Below, piece after piece: positions 44,624-53,166 of a stretch of DNA of 64,000 bases. The translations under genes were made by a program, and so were the position numbers. A model generated the notes under the pieces. The model was given only the letters and a program-made list of their open reading frames with translations, did no database searches and was not told the DNA's origin. Position 1 is the stretch's first letter, and every line of letters starts with the position of its first letter. This DNA is from Roseiarcus sp963749715 (lineage in GTDB: Bacteria; Pseudomonadota; Alphaproteobacteria; Rhizobiales; Beijerinckiaceae): positions 310,001-374,000 of the forward strand of contig CAVVNR010000001.1 in the NCBI GenBank assembly GCA_963749715.1, written 5' to 3'.

Positions 44624-45320
44624 AGCGCGCGTCGCGGAAAAATCCTTTCTGACCGCCTCCGGCCAGAGCGTTCCGGTCATCGCCGATCTTTTCTTTGCGC
44701 TCGAGGAAGGCGAGACCGGCGCGCTGATCGGCCCGTCAGGCTGCGGCAAGTCGACCCTAATGCGCATTCTCGCCGGCCTCGATGGTAATTTCGAGGGCAC
44801 GGTTCATATCCCCACTTGCGGGCGCATCGGCATGGCCTTTCAAGAGCCGCGGCTCCTGCCCTGGCGCAGTGTCGAGGACAATGTGCGGCTCGCCGCGCCC
44901 GAGGCGAGCGAGGGCGAGGTCGCCGCCCTGTTCGGCGCGCTAGGCCTTTTAGAGCACCGGACGCATTTCCCAGGCGAACTCTCGGTCGGCCTGGCGCGCC
45001 GCGTGGCGTTGGCGCGAGCCTTCGCCGTTCGGCCGACCTTGCTGCTGCTCGACGAGCCATTCGTTTCGCTCGACGCGCCCCTCGCCCGCCAGATGCGGCG
45101 CGATCTGGCGTGGCTCGTCGAAAGCCGCAGCATGATCACCGTGCTGGTCACCCACGACATCGAGGAGGCGATCGCCCTCGCCGACCGGATATTCGTGCTT
45201 TCCGCGCGTCCCGCGCACGTGATCGGAGAAATCCGGGTCAAGAGCCCACGTTCGGCGATGAGCGCCAAGGAGGGCGAAGCGGTCGCGGCGCGGATCGAGG
45301 CCCTGCGCGGCGCAGGCTAG
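44592..45320 (+). CDS. NitT/TauT-type ABC transporter ATP-binding protein
   Basis: About 242 residues. Walker A is IGPSGCGKSTLMRILAGLDG near residue 48, Q-loop MAFQEPRLLPWRSVEDNVRL, Walker B LLLLDEPFVSLDAPL and H-loop VLVTHDIEEAIALADRI. The signature is degenerate: LSVGLARRVALARA in place of LSGGxxQR, with Val for the first Gly, which could lower activity. ATG 44592 is preferred over a TTG at 44583. It completes the importer. Confidence 0.9.
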   Translation: MSPVGDRARLEARVAEKSFLTASGQSVPVIADLFFALEEGETGALIGPSGCGKSTLMRILAGLDGNFEGTVHIPTCGRIGMAFQEPRLLPWRSVEDNVRLAAPEASEGEVAALFGALGLLEHRTHFPGELSVGLARRVALARAFAVRPTLLLLDEPFVSLDAPLARQMRRDLAWLVESRSMITVLVTHDIEEAIALADRIFVLSARPAHVIGEIRVKSPRSAMSAKEGEAVAARIEALRGAG

Positions 45321-45471
45321 AAAAGTGCGGGAACGCCTCCGAGTGACGGCCACCCTTCGACTTGACGGCATCGTCCCTAGCCGAAATTGAGGCGGCAAAT
45401 TGGAACCTTGGCGTCCCCGTGCAGTTGTTTCGTGTTTGTATGGGTTACGTCTGCGGCGCCGCGGGAGGGAA

Positions 45472-46965
45472 ATGATGGTCGAACTGAAGAAATGGCATGA
45501 GCGCATTCGCCGCGGCCTGATGGCGCTGGCGGCGGCGGCCGCGGGCGTGGGCGGGGCGGCCGCCGCGGGGAGCGTCGTCACCTATCACGGCGCCCCCGAC
45601 CGCAGCGGGCTTTACGAGGCGCCGGGCCTGACCTGGGCTAAGGCGGCGACGGTTCATCTGGACGCCGGCTTCAACGCGACGGTCGACGGCGCGGTCTATG
45701 CCCAGCCGCTCTATTGGGTCCCGCCGTCCGGCGGGGGCGCGGCCCGCATCATCGTCGCCACCGAGAACAACTTTGTCTATGCGCTCGACGCCGCCACTGG
45801 CGTGCGGATTTGGCGGACGGGCCTTGGGAAGCCGGTTCCGCTCTCCGGGCTGCCGTGCGGGAACATCGACCCAATGGGCGTCACCGGCACCCCGACGATC
45901 GATCCGACGACGGGGATCGCTTATTTGGAAGCGTATGTCCAGACGACCAGCAACGGCCCGCGCCACAAGGTGTTCGGCCTTTCGCTCGCCACCGGCGACA
46001 TAGCGCCGGGCTGGCCGGTCGATGTCGCAAACGGACTCAGAGCACTAAAAGACACCTTCAACAACGCGCCCCAGGGCCAACGCAGCGCGTTGACTCTGGT
46101 CAACGGCATGCTCTACGTGCCCTACGCGGGGCACTATGGCGACTGCGGGACCTATAACGGCATGGTGGTGGGATTGAATCTGTCCCAGCCAGCGGTGTTT
46201 GGCTATTGGTCGACCGAAACTCAAGGTGGCGGCAGCTGGGGGCAGAGCGGCGTCGCCTACGACGGCACGTCCTTGTTCGTCACGACCGGCAACGCCTTCG
46301 GTTCGTCGACCTCCTGGGGCGGAAGCGAAGCGGTGATCCGGCTGCCGACGACGCTCGCCAACCCAACTCAGACCGCAGATTACTTCGCACCCGCGAATTG
46401 GCACACCCTCGATCAGGAGGACCTCGACCTCGGCGGGACTTCAGCGATTCCGATCGACATCTCGACCATCCCTCGCGTGCTGGCGCTGGGCAAGGACGGC
46501 AACGCCTATCTGCTCAATCGCGACAATCTTGGAGGAATCGGGCGCGAAGTTGCCATGACTTAGGTGTCGACCAGACCGATCAGGACCGCAATGGCGACTT
46601 ATCCCCGAATGGACTCGGCCAGGGTCGCTTTCGAAGGCAAGGGCGCGGCCTGTCCGAACGGCCAATCGGGCAATCTCGTCATGCTCAAGATTACGGCGCG
46701 CGCCATTGCCACCGATTGGTGCGCCTCCTTCGCCGGCAGCGGCGCGCCGATCGTGACCACCACCGACAATCAGAAAGACCCAATCGTCTGGGTCGTTGGC
46801 GCTCAAGGCGACGGGAAGCTTTATGGGTTCCGCGGGACCGACGGCGAGCCGGTGGCTTCTGTCGCCGGCGGCAGCGCTACGATCGCGCGGTTCCAGACCA
46901 TTCTGTGGGCCAACGGCCGCTTTTATGTGGCTGCCCACGGCGCCGTCTACGCCTTCGTCTATTAG
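45472..46965 (+). pseudogene. PQQ-like beta-propeller protein with an in-frame TAG
   Basis: Secreted propeller protein of about 497 codons with a signal peptide (LMALAAAAAGVGGAAAAG). Blades such as IIVATENNFVYALDAATGVR, MLYVPYAGHYGDCGTYNGMV and VLALGKDGNAYLLNRDNLGG resemble PQQ-dehydrogenase-like repeats. TAG at 46561-46563 stops translation after GIGREVAMT; the same frame then continues without a gap (STRPIRTAMATYPRMDSARV to GRFYVAAHGAVYAFVY). A single CAG-to-TAG change fits best. GGGAGG lies just before ATG 45472. I do not know the substrate or role. Confidence 0.85.
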
Positions 46966-47104
46966 AACCTTATGCGGCGGCAAGCTCTACTGATGCGCAG
47001 AGCGCTTTGAGCCGTCGCGCTCTTCGCCACTGGCTTTGGGCGGGTTCCATGGCCTGGAACACCTTGAGCGCAGGGCGGCGTCATCTCCTCGCGCGAACCT
47101 TGGG

Positions 47105-47491
47105 TCATTTGTCGTCATATTTGATGTAGGCGAAGCGCTGGTCGCCGACTGGCGTCCCCTCGAGGGCGCCACCCTCTTTGCCAGGACGCCATGAGACGAC
47201 GTCCTCGATCTTGCGCGCGAGCTCGAAGTCCTTGTCGGTGATCCCCTTCGCGCTATGGGTCTGAAGTTTCACTTCGACAAACGCGTATGAGGCGCGGAGA
47301 TCCGGATGATGCCAAGCCGCCTCCGCGAGGTGGCCGACCGCGTTGATCGCCATCAGCGTGCCTTTCCAGCTCGCAGTGCGAAAAGTGCGTCTGATCCAGC
47401 CGTTTTCGTAACGCCAATGGGGAAGCTCGCGGCCGAGTTGCGCCTCGATCTCGGCGGGTTCATAGACGCGCTCTTTCGAATCTTGGGTCAT
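47105..47491 (-). CDS. 4a-hydroxytetrahydrobiopterin dehydratase (pterin carbinolamine dehydratase)
   Basis: About 128 residues of the PCD/DCoH family, which dehydrates pterin-4a-carbinolamine. The motif AEAAWHHPDLRASYAFVEVK holds the paired catalytic His, and LQTHSAKGITDKDFELA completes the pattern. ATG 47491 is preferred over 47506 by length. The gene stands alone on the minus strand; in a C1 genome it may deal with pterin by-products, but no direct partner is next to it. Confidence 0.92.
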   Translation of the reverse strand: MTQDSKERVYEPAEIEAQLGRELPHWRYENGWIRRTFRTASWKGTLMAINAVGHLAEAAWHHPDLRASYAFVEVKLQTHSAKGITDKDFELARKIEDVVSWRPGKEGGALEGTPVGDQRFAYIKYDDK

Positions 47492-47588
47492 CGACGCTTC
47501 TCCCAAAACAGATGGCGATTACCCCGCGGAAATGCTTGCCATTCCTATCACAGCAGCGCTTCGACCGCCGGTCCAGGCCCACATCCCG

Positions 47589-48815
47589 TCACTTTACGAG
47601 CGGGCAGCCGCCTTGCTCGAGCGGCCGAAAGGCAGCTTCGGGCGGGATCGTTTCGACAAGTTCGTAGACGTCATATCGGCTCTTCGATTCCTGCGGCGTC
47701 TTGACCCTGAACACATACATCGCGTGGGTCGCGCGCCCGTCGATGCGCACCACGACCCGGCCGAAGAGCGGATCGTCGATCGGCGCTTTTTTCATTTCGG
47801 CCAGCACTCGGTCGCCATCGATCGTTCCCGCCGCCTTGACGGCGCGCAAATAGGCAAGCGTCGCCGAATAGGCGGCGGCCTGGTCTTCGGTCGGCATCCT
47901 GCCGCCCATGCGTTCGGCGAATTGCGCGCTGAAGGCGCGAGTCGAATCGTTGAGATCCCAATAGAACGCTTCGGACAGGACGAGGCCTTGGGCGACCTTG
48001 AGCCCGAGCGCGTCGATATCGGTGATCTGCAGGAACAGCGCCGCGAGCCGGGTATCGGGTCCTACGATCTGGAATTCGGCCGCTTGCCGGATCGCGTTGA
48101 TCGCGTCGGCGCCAGTGTCGGCGAGCGCGATTACTTTGGCGCCTGACGCTTGCGCCTGCAACAGATAGGAGCCGAAATCAGTCGCGCCGAGGGGATGCGA
48201 TACCGAGCCGAGCACTGTGCCGCCCGCCTTGACGATCGCCTCGGTCGCGTCGCGCTGCAACGCCTTGCCGAGAGCGTAATCGAAACTGATGAAGAACCAA
48301 GTCGAGCCGCCCATCTGCGTGATCGTCCGGCCGACGGCCGAGCCAAGGGCCCAGGTGTCGAGAGCCCATTGTACCGTTGTCGGCTGACAGAATTTTCCAG
48401 TCAGGTCGGAGGTGGCGGTCGCGGACGCGAGCATCGCTCGGTTCTTTTGGTGCATCAGGGTGTTGACGGCGAGGCCGACACCCGAATTGGCGAGGTCGAC
48501 AATCGCGTCTACGCCCTCCTCGTCCACCCATCGCCGCGCGATTGCGACGCCGATGTCGGGCTTATTTTGGTGATCTGCTGAAATGATCTCGACGTTGAGG
48601 CCGCCGGCCTCCTTGGCGAAGTCCTCCGCGGCCAATTGAGCGCCGACCGCGGACCCCTTGCCGACCTGATCGGCGAACGGACCGGAGAAGTCGCTCAAGA
48701 CGCCGATCTTGATCTTGCCGCCCGAAATTTGCGCGCAGGCGACCGCGGAGAGGCCGGTCAGCGCTGCGGCCGCGAGCGCCATGCCAAAAAATGTCCGCTT
48801 CAATCTTGCGGGCAT
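47589..48815 (-). CDS. ABC transporter substrate-binding protein (LivJ/amide-urea type), orphan
   Basis: About 408 residues of the branched-chain amino-acid/amide binding family. The signal peptide (FFGMALAAAALTGLSAVACA) is followed by GKIKIGVLSDFSGPFADQVG, LTGKFCQPTTVQWALDTWAL and WFFISFDYALGKALQRDATE. GGGAGG lies nine bases before ATG 48815. No permease or ATPase genes lie beside it, so it either serves a distant transporter or has a sensing role. The ligand is unknown. Confidence 0.92.
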   Translation of the reverse strand: MPARLKRTFFGMALAAAALTGLSAVACAQISGGKIKIGVLSDFSGPFADQVGKGSAVGAQLAAEDFAKEAGGLNVEIISADHQNKPDIGVAIARRWVDEEGVDAIVDLANSGVGLAVNTLMHQKNRAMLASATATSDLTGKFCQPTTVQWALDTWALGSAVGRTITQMGGSTWFFISFDYALGKALQRDATEAIVKAGGTVLGSVSHPLGATDFGSYLLQAQASGAKVIALADTGADAINAIRQAAEFQIVGPDTRLAALFLQITDIDALGLKVAQGLVLSEAFYWDLNDSTRAFSAQFAERMGGRMPTEDQAAAYSATLAYLRAVKAAGTIDGDRVLAEMKKAPIDDPLFGRVVVRIDGRATHAMYVFRVKTPQESKSRYDVYELVETIPPEAAFRPLEQGGCPLVK

Positions 48816-49012
48816 GGCCAATTCCTCCCTTTATTCGCCCAATCTAGACGGACGGCGTAAATATGCCTGCCAGCGATCTCAATCGCGGCGTCGCGGTTGG
48901 CGACTTCACTTATACTGCGATGGCCGGTGGCCCTGGGCAACCCTCTCGCGACGGCGACCGGAACCGGGGGCAACCCGCTGGAGCAGGTTCAAGAAAGCCA
49001 AGGGTTGAGCAA

Positions 49013-49645
49013 ATGACCGGTACCAAAGTCAAAAACGCTTGCGAGGTCGGGGCAGAAACCCGCCTTCGTTGGCGCCGCCGCATGCCCCAAGCCATACTCG
49101 CGAGCGGGCGCGCGCTGATTGCCGCATTGGGGATCGGGGCGTTGGTCGCGCTAACATCCGTTGCGATTGGCGGCTGCCCGGCAGCGGAAGCGCCCGCCTC
49201 CAGCGATCCAGTCAAGACCGTCGCGTTGCTCACCGTCCAGTTTCTGAACGACCACGAGGACCTGGAACCCACGACAGATGCGGAGCGAATTCGCCTCGCA
49301 TCGATCCAAGAGCTCTTCAAGTCGGAGCTCGAAGCATCGGATCGATTCAGGTTCATTCCAATACCCGCCGAAACGGCGGCAAAAATCGCGGACGGTCCGG
49401 TGATCGGCAATTGCGGCGGCTGCGAGTTCGACTACGGGAAGCAGGCCGGCGGAGATATCGCCGCATGGATCGTCGTCCAGAAGGTCTCGGATCTGATCCT
49501 CAACCTCAATGTCTACATGGTCGACGTTGCGGCCCGGAAAATGAAGTTCGTTCGCAGCGTCGATATTCGCAGCAACACGGACGAATCCTGGTCAAGGGGC
49601 CTCACATATCTGGTGAAAAACTACTTTTTGCCGAGTGAGTTCTGA
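49013..49645 (+). CDS. DUF2380/DUF3280-like secreted protein
   Basis: About 210 residues. After a basic N-terminus comes a membrane or signal segment (LIAALGIGALVALTSVAIGG) with a possible lipoprotein Cys in IGGC. The mature domain (VKTVALLTVQFLNDHEDLEP, GNCGGCEFDYGKQAGGDIAA, LNLNVYMVDVAARKMKFVRS) resembles the DUF2380/DUF3280 family found in methanol-oxidation gene clusters. ATG 49013 is preferred over 48863 because the first 50 codons look non-coding. Function not known. Confidence 0.75.
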   Translation: MTGTKVKNACEVGAETRLRWRRRMPQAILASGRALIAALGIGALVALTSVAIGGCPAAEAPASSDPVKTVALLTVQFLNDHEDLEPTTDAERIRLASIQELFKSELEASDRFRFIPIPAETAAKIADGPVIGNCGGCEFDYGKQAGGDIAAWIVVQKVSDLILNLNVYMVDVAARKMKFVRSVDIRSNTDESWSRGLTYLVKNYFLPSEF

Positions 49646-49713
49646 TCCGCGGCGCCTTCGCGCCGCGACTAAATCACAGAGAATAACAGTGGACTGCTCT
49701 CGCGGGCGCCAAT

Positions 49714-49729
49714 TGGCATGATAATTGCG
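49714..49729 (+). promoter_or_regulatory. Sigma-54-type promoter
   Basis: TGGCATGATAATTGCG fits the RpoN consensus TGGCAYR-N4-TTGCW at all but the last position, with correct GG/GC spacing. It lies about 100 bases upstream of the small gene at 49833 and on the same strand. Confidence 0.6.
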
Positions 49730-49832
49730 GAGTCAAACTGTGTCTTGTGAGGAAACGGTCCAGGGGTAGGTCGCATCGCTGTGGGGCGCGGTGCGGTCAA
49801 AATGGATCACCCCGCCCCACATGAGACGGACC

Positions 49833-50057
49833 ATGAACTCCTTTGTCGTTTACATCCTCCTGTGCGCGGCCTCCACGGCGCCTGGTGACTGCGATGCGCG
49901 CAATGCGATCGACGTCATGCTCGGCCCCGAGGCGCAAAATGAAATCATATGCGACTTGGAAGGGCAGGAAACGATGGCGCTGACCGCGATCCGTCCCCGC
50001 GAGGGAGAGTATGTAAAAGTCTACTGCCTCAGGCGTGGTCGAGTGGCGGACAACTGA
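49833..50057 (+). CDS. Small protein of unknown function behind a sigma-54-like promoter
   Basis: 74 residues (MNSFVVYILLCAASTAPGDC to GEYVKVYCLRRGRVADN) with cysteines in LLCAAS, GDCDARN, IICDLEG and VYCLRRG. It has the look of a short conserved alphaproteobacterial protein rather than a chance frame. ATG 49821 is an alternative start. The RpoN-type promoter 100 bases upstream suggests nitrogen- or stress-linked control. It has no recognisable family. Confidence 0.55.
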   Translation: MNSFVVYILLCAASTAPGDCDARNAIDVMLGPEAQNEIICDLEGQETMALTAIRPREGEYVKVYCLRRGRVADN

Positions 50058-50137
50058 GGGAAGAGGAGCGGCTCACTCCGCGCGCGTCGAATCCCACTCC
50101 ACGGCCAGAACTGATGGCGGAATGACGACCGCGCGCC

Positions 50138-50542
50138 TCACGCGCGGTTCTCACCTTGCTGAAATACGCGGCTTTTGCGGACGTCCTCAGCCTCGATGGT
50201 GGTCAGCTTGTCCAGAGTCAGATCCTGGTCGCCCGCCGCAAACAGACGATTGGCCTGACGCAGGCGAGCGCGGTCGAGCGCGTTGCGGATCGAGCGCGCG
50301 TTGGCGAACAGCGGCTGGACGCGCCGCAGTGGAATATATTCGACGAGCGCCAACATCGCCTCGGGGCTCAGCTGGTAGTTGAGCGAAGCGAGCATCTTCT
50401 CCCCGATCGCCATGAGATCGGCGTCGGCATAGTCGGGAAAGTCGATGTGATGGGCTACACGAGAGCGGAAACCCGGATTGGAATGGAAGAAACGGTCCAT
50501 CTTGTCGGCGTAACCCGCCAGGATCACGACAAGATCGTCGCC
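50138..50542 (-). pseudogene. cbbX: C-terminal remnant of CbbX (red-type Rubisco activase)
   Basis: The translated segment DDLVVILAGYADKMDRFFHS, IDFPDYADADLMAIGEKMLA, PLFANARSIRNALDRARLRQ and LDKLTTIEAEDVRKSRVF is the C-terminal 130 residues or so of the AAA+ protein CbbX, including the sensor-2 region. The P-loop and Walker B parts are missing; the frame upstream to 50740 does not resemble CbbX. No other Calvin-cycle gene is in the window. It looks like a truncated relic. Confidence 0.82.
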
Positions 50543-51038
50543 AGGGGTCAAAGTTTTTGCCTTTGGCAGCGAAGCGCTCTCAGGCAAAGGCTGAAAAGCG
50601 CAAAGACCGTTGACGACCGCCCGCGATTGATGAAGCAATTTGCGAAAGAGTGCGTGCCACAAGCTCAGGGCCGGCTTGAGCATCGTCGTCGCGCGACGCC
50701 GCCAAGCTCTGGCGTAGGCCGCCGAAACGGCCGAACACACGTTGACCTGGGCTCTCCGCCACCTTCTTTCTACCGCGGAGCCGGCTCCTCAATTTGAGGC
50801 GCGCTTTCCGCAGAAACCACCGGCATTCCGCCCGAAAGGAAGCATTGGCGTCGTTATCAGACGTCGCGCGATGAGCGCGTGACCAAACCGTGCAGAGACG
50901 AAGTCTTCCGGGCCTGGCGAGCCACCACCGCCAACTGAGCCTAAACTGGGCTTTCCATTCTTCGCGCAGTCCATTTTGCGTTCGTTGACGACGCCGCGGC
51001 CGCCTTTCCGTCGGCCGCGGCGTTTAGGAACAATCTCG
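50543..51038. other. Region without a recognised gene beside the cbbX remnant
   Basis: About 495 bases. An open minus frame continues from the cbbX relic to 50740 without family resemblance, and other frames are short. Possibly the remains of the missing cbbX 5' part or of other lost genes. Confidence 0.45.
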
Positions 51039-52028
51039 CTATTTGCCCATCATCGACTTGGCGTTGTCGGGCGTGATCGCGGTCGTCGGCACAGTGACCG
51101 TCATCGCTACGCTCTCGGCGCAATCCAACAAGATCGCCTTCGCCATGTCGATCGCCTGTGGGCCGCCGGTCGGATAGGTGAACGTCGCCGACCATTCGCC
51201 CTCGGCCACGGCGCGAATGCCGCCTGCCGGTCCGGGAAGGCCGTCTGTGCCGAGGATCTTGATGTCGCCGTCCTTCTTGCCCGCGCCTTTCGCCGCCAGG
51301 CGCGCGCCCGCCGCCATCATGTCGTTGCTGGCGTAGAGCGCCTTGATGTTCGGATGGGCCTGCAGCATCGCGGCGAAGGCGGTCTGCGCCTTGTCCGGCA
51401 GCCAGTCGGCCGCCTGCTCCGCCACGACCATGATCTTGGCGTTGGCCTTGACGCCGTCCTTGAAGCCGTTCAACCGCTCGACCGCCGGAGTCGAACTGGG
51501 CAAGCCTTCGAGCACCGCGACCTCGCCGCCGTCGGGCAGGAGCGTGCCCGCGACATATTTGCCGGCCTCCTGGGCGATCTTGAAGTTATCGCCGCCGATG
51601 AAGGCTGTGTAGTCCTTGCCTGGATCGCCGACTGTTTTGCGGTCCAGCTCGATGACGGGGATTCCTGCCTTCATCGCGCGCGCGACGACTGGAGTGAGCG
51701 GCGAGGCTTCGAACGGCGATATGAGGATAAGGTCCACCTTCTGCGTGATGAAGTTATCCATCTGCGAGGTCTGCGTATTCACGTTGCCGGCGCCGTCGGC
51801 GATCTGCAGCGTGAACTGAGGGACTTTAGCCGCCGCGGCGGTCAGCTCATCGTTGACGTGCTGCCGATAGGGCTCGGCGTTGTTGGCTTGCGAGAAGCCG
51901 ATGACGAACTTGCCGTCTTTCCCGCATTCCTTGACGAGGGGCGCAGCGTTGGCTGTACCGGCGAGGAGCGCGAACGCTCCGACCCCGAGCACGAAGGCCG
52001 AGGGTCTACTGACTGTCGCAAAAAACAT
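51039..52028 (-). CDS. Sugar ABC transporter substrate-binding protein (CUT2, RbsB-like)
   Basis: About 329 residues. A signal peptide (FVLGVGAFALLAGTANA) precedes a type-I periplasmic binding domain: KFVIGFSQANNAEPYRQHVN, DLILISPFEASPLTPVVARA and IKALYASNDMMAAGARLAAK. GGGAGAGAG stands just before ATG 52028. It is the last gene of the operon that begins with the LacI regulator at 55701, 88 bases after the permease. A pentose or polyol is a reasonable guess for the ligand, but not proven. Confidence 0.92.
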   Translation of the reverse strand: MFFATVSRPSAFVLGVGAFALLAGTANAAPLVKECGKDGKFVIGFSQANNAEPYRQHVNDELTAAAAKVPQFTLQIADGAGNVNTQTSQMDNFITQKVDLILISPFEASPLTPVVARAMKAGIPVIELDRKTVGDPGKDYTAFIGGDNFKIAQEAGKYVAGTLLPDGGEVAVLEGLPSSTPAVERLNGFKDGVKANAKIMVVAEQAADWLPDKAQTAFAAMLQAHPNIKALYASNDMMAAGARLAAKGAGKKDGDIKILGTDGLPGPAGGIRAVAEGEWSATFTYPTGGPQAIDMAKAILLDCAESVAMTVTVPTTAITPDNAKSMMGK

Positions 52029-52116
52029 GACTCTCTCCCTTGGTTGTTGATCTGGCGGCGACCGCATCGCCGGCTCATCGCCGGACCTGCGCGTCCCTGA
52101 TTGCGTCGCGCATTGG

Positions 52117-53166
52117 TCAACGACCCAATCCCTCGCGGCGACGGACGAGAGACTGAAGAACCGCGGCGAGCACGATGATTGCGCCGGTCGCGAGCAGCTG
52201 TAGCGCTGCGTTGATGTTGTTCAGCTGAAGGATGTTGGCGAGCGCGCCGAGCATCACCGCGCCCGCGACCGTGCCGACCATCGAGCCGGCGCCGCCGAAA
52301 AGGCTCGTGCCGCCGATGACGACAGCGGCGATCGCCGTCAGTTCATAGCCGGTGCCGTCGTTGGCGCTGCCGAAATTGAACTGGCCGGCGTGAACAATGC
52401 CGGCGATGGCCGAGACCAGCCCGGTGATCCCGTAGACCGAGACTTTGACCAAAGTCACTGGGACGCCCGAGAGCCGCGCCGCGCGCTCGTTGCCGCCCAC
52501 CGCGAACACGTAGCGGCCGAAACGGGTGAAGTTGAGCGCGAAAGTCGCGATGGCCGCGACGACGACGAAGACCAGCGTCGCCACCGGCACGACATTGTTG
52601 AAGAGCCGGTCGCCGAGGATGGCGAAGACGGGCGGCGCGAGTCCGGGTCCCTCGCCGTAGGAAATGTTGATGTACTGGTTATTGGAGATGACGAGCGCAA
52701 GCCCGCGCGCGACCTGGAGTCCGGCAAGCGTGACGATAAACGGCTCGAGCCGGAAGCGGGTCGAGATCACCCCCTGGATCGCGCCGAAGACCGCGCCGCA
52801 GGCGATGACGAAGAGGACAGTCGGGATCAGTCCCAAGCCGGCGGTGGTCATGATGGTCGCGGTGAGCACGCTCGAGAGGCTCAAGAGCGCCCCAACGGAA
52901 AGATCGATTCCGGCTGTGATGATGACGAAGGTCATGCCGACCGCGATGATTCCGGTCTCGGATACGGCCCGCACGATGTTGGCGATGTTGTCGGGCGCGA
53001 GGAACAAGATGTGGCCGTGCCGCTGCGGGGAGAAGATCACGCCGCCGATCACGACCACCACGAGGCCGATCACGCTCTGAAAGCGCACGGCGATGGCGAA
53101 GAGGTCGATGCGCCGCCAAGCGGCCGGGGCGGACGAGATGTCGCGAAGAGGCGCGGCGTCATCCAT
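52117..53166 (-). CDS. Sugar ABC transporter permease (CUT2, RbsC-like)
   Basis: About 349 residues with eight to ten membrane segments. RbsC-type marks are GMTFVIITAGIDLSVGALLS near residue 83, FIVTLAGLQVARGLALVISN and AIAAVVIGGTSLFGGAGSMV near 265. ATG 53166 overlaps the ATPase stop by eight bases; the upstream frame to 53262 lies in the ATPase gene. Confidence 0.93.
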   Translation of the reverse strand: MDDAAPLRDISSAPAAWRRIDLFAIAVRFQSVIGLVVVVIGGVIFSPQRHGHILFLAPDNIANIVRAVSETGIIAVGMTFVIITAGIDLSVGALLSLSSVLTATIMTTAGLGLIPTVLFVIACGAVFGAIQGVISTRFRLEPFIVTLAGLQVARGLALVISNNQYINISYGEGPGLAPPVFAILGDRLFNNVVPVATLVFVVVAAIATFALNFTRFGRYVFAVGGNERAARLSGVPVTLVKVSVYGITGLVSAIAGIVHAGQFNFGSANDGTGYELTAIAAVVIGGTSLFGGAGSMVGTVAGAVMLGALANILQLNNINAALQLLATGAIIVLAAVLQSLVRRREGLGR

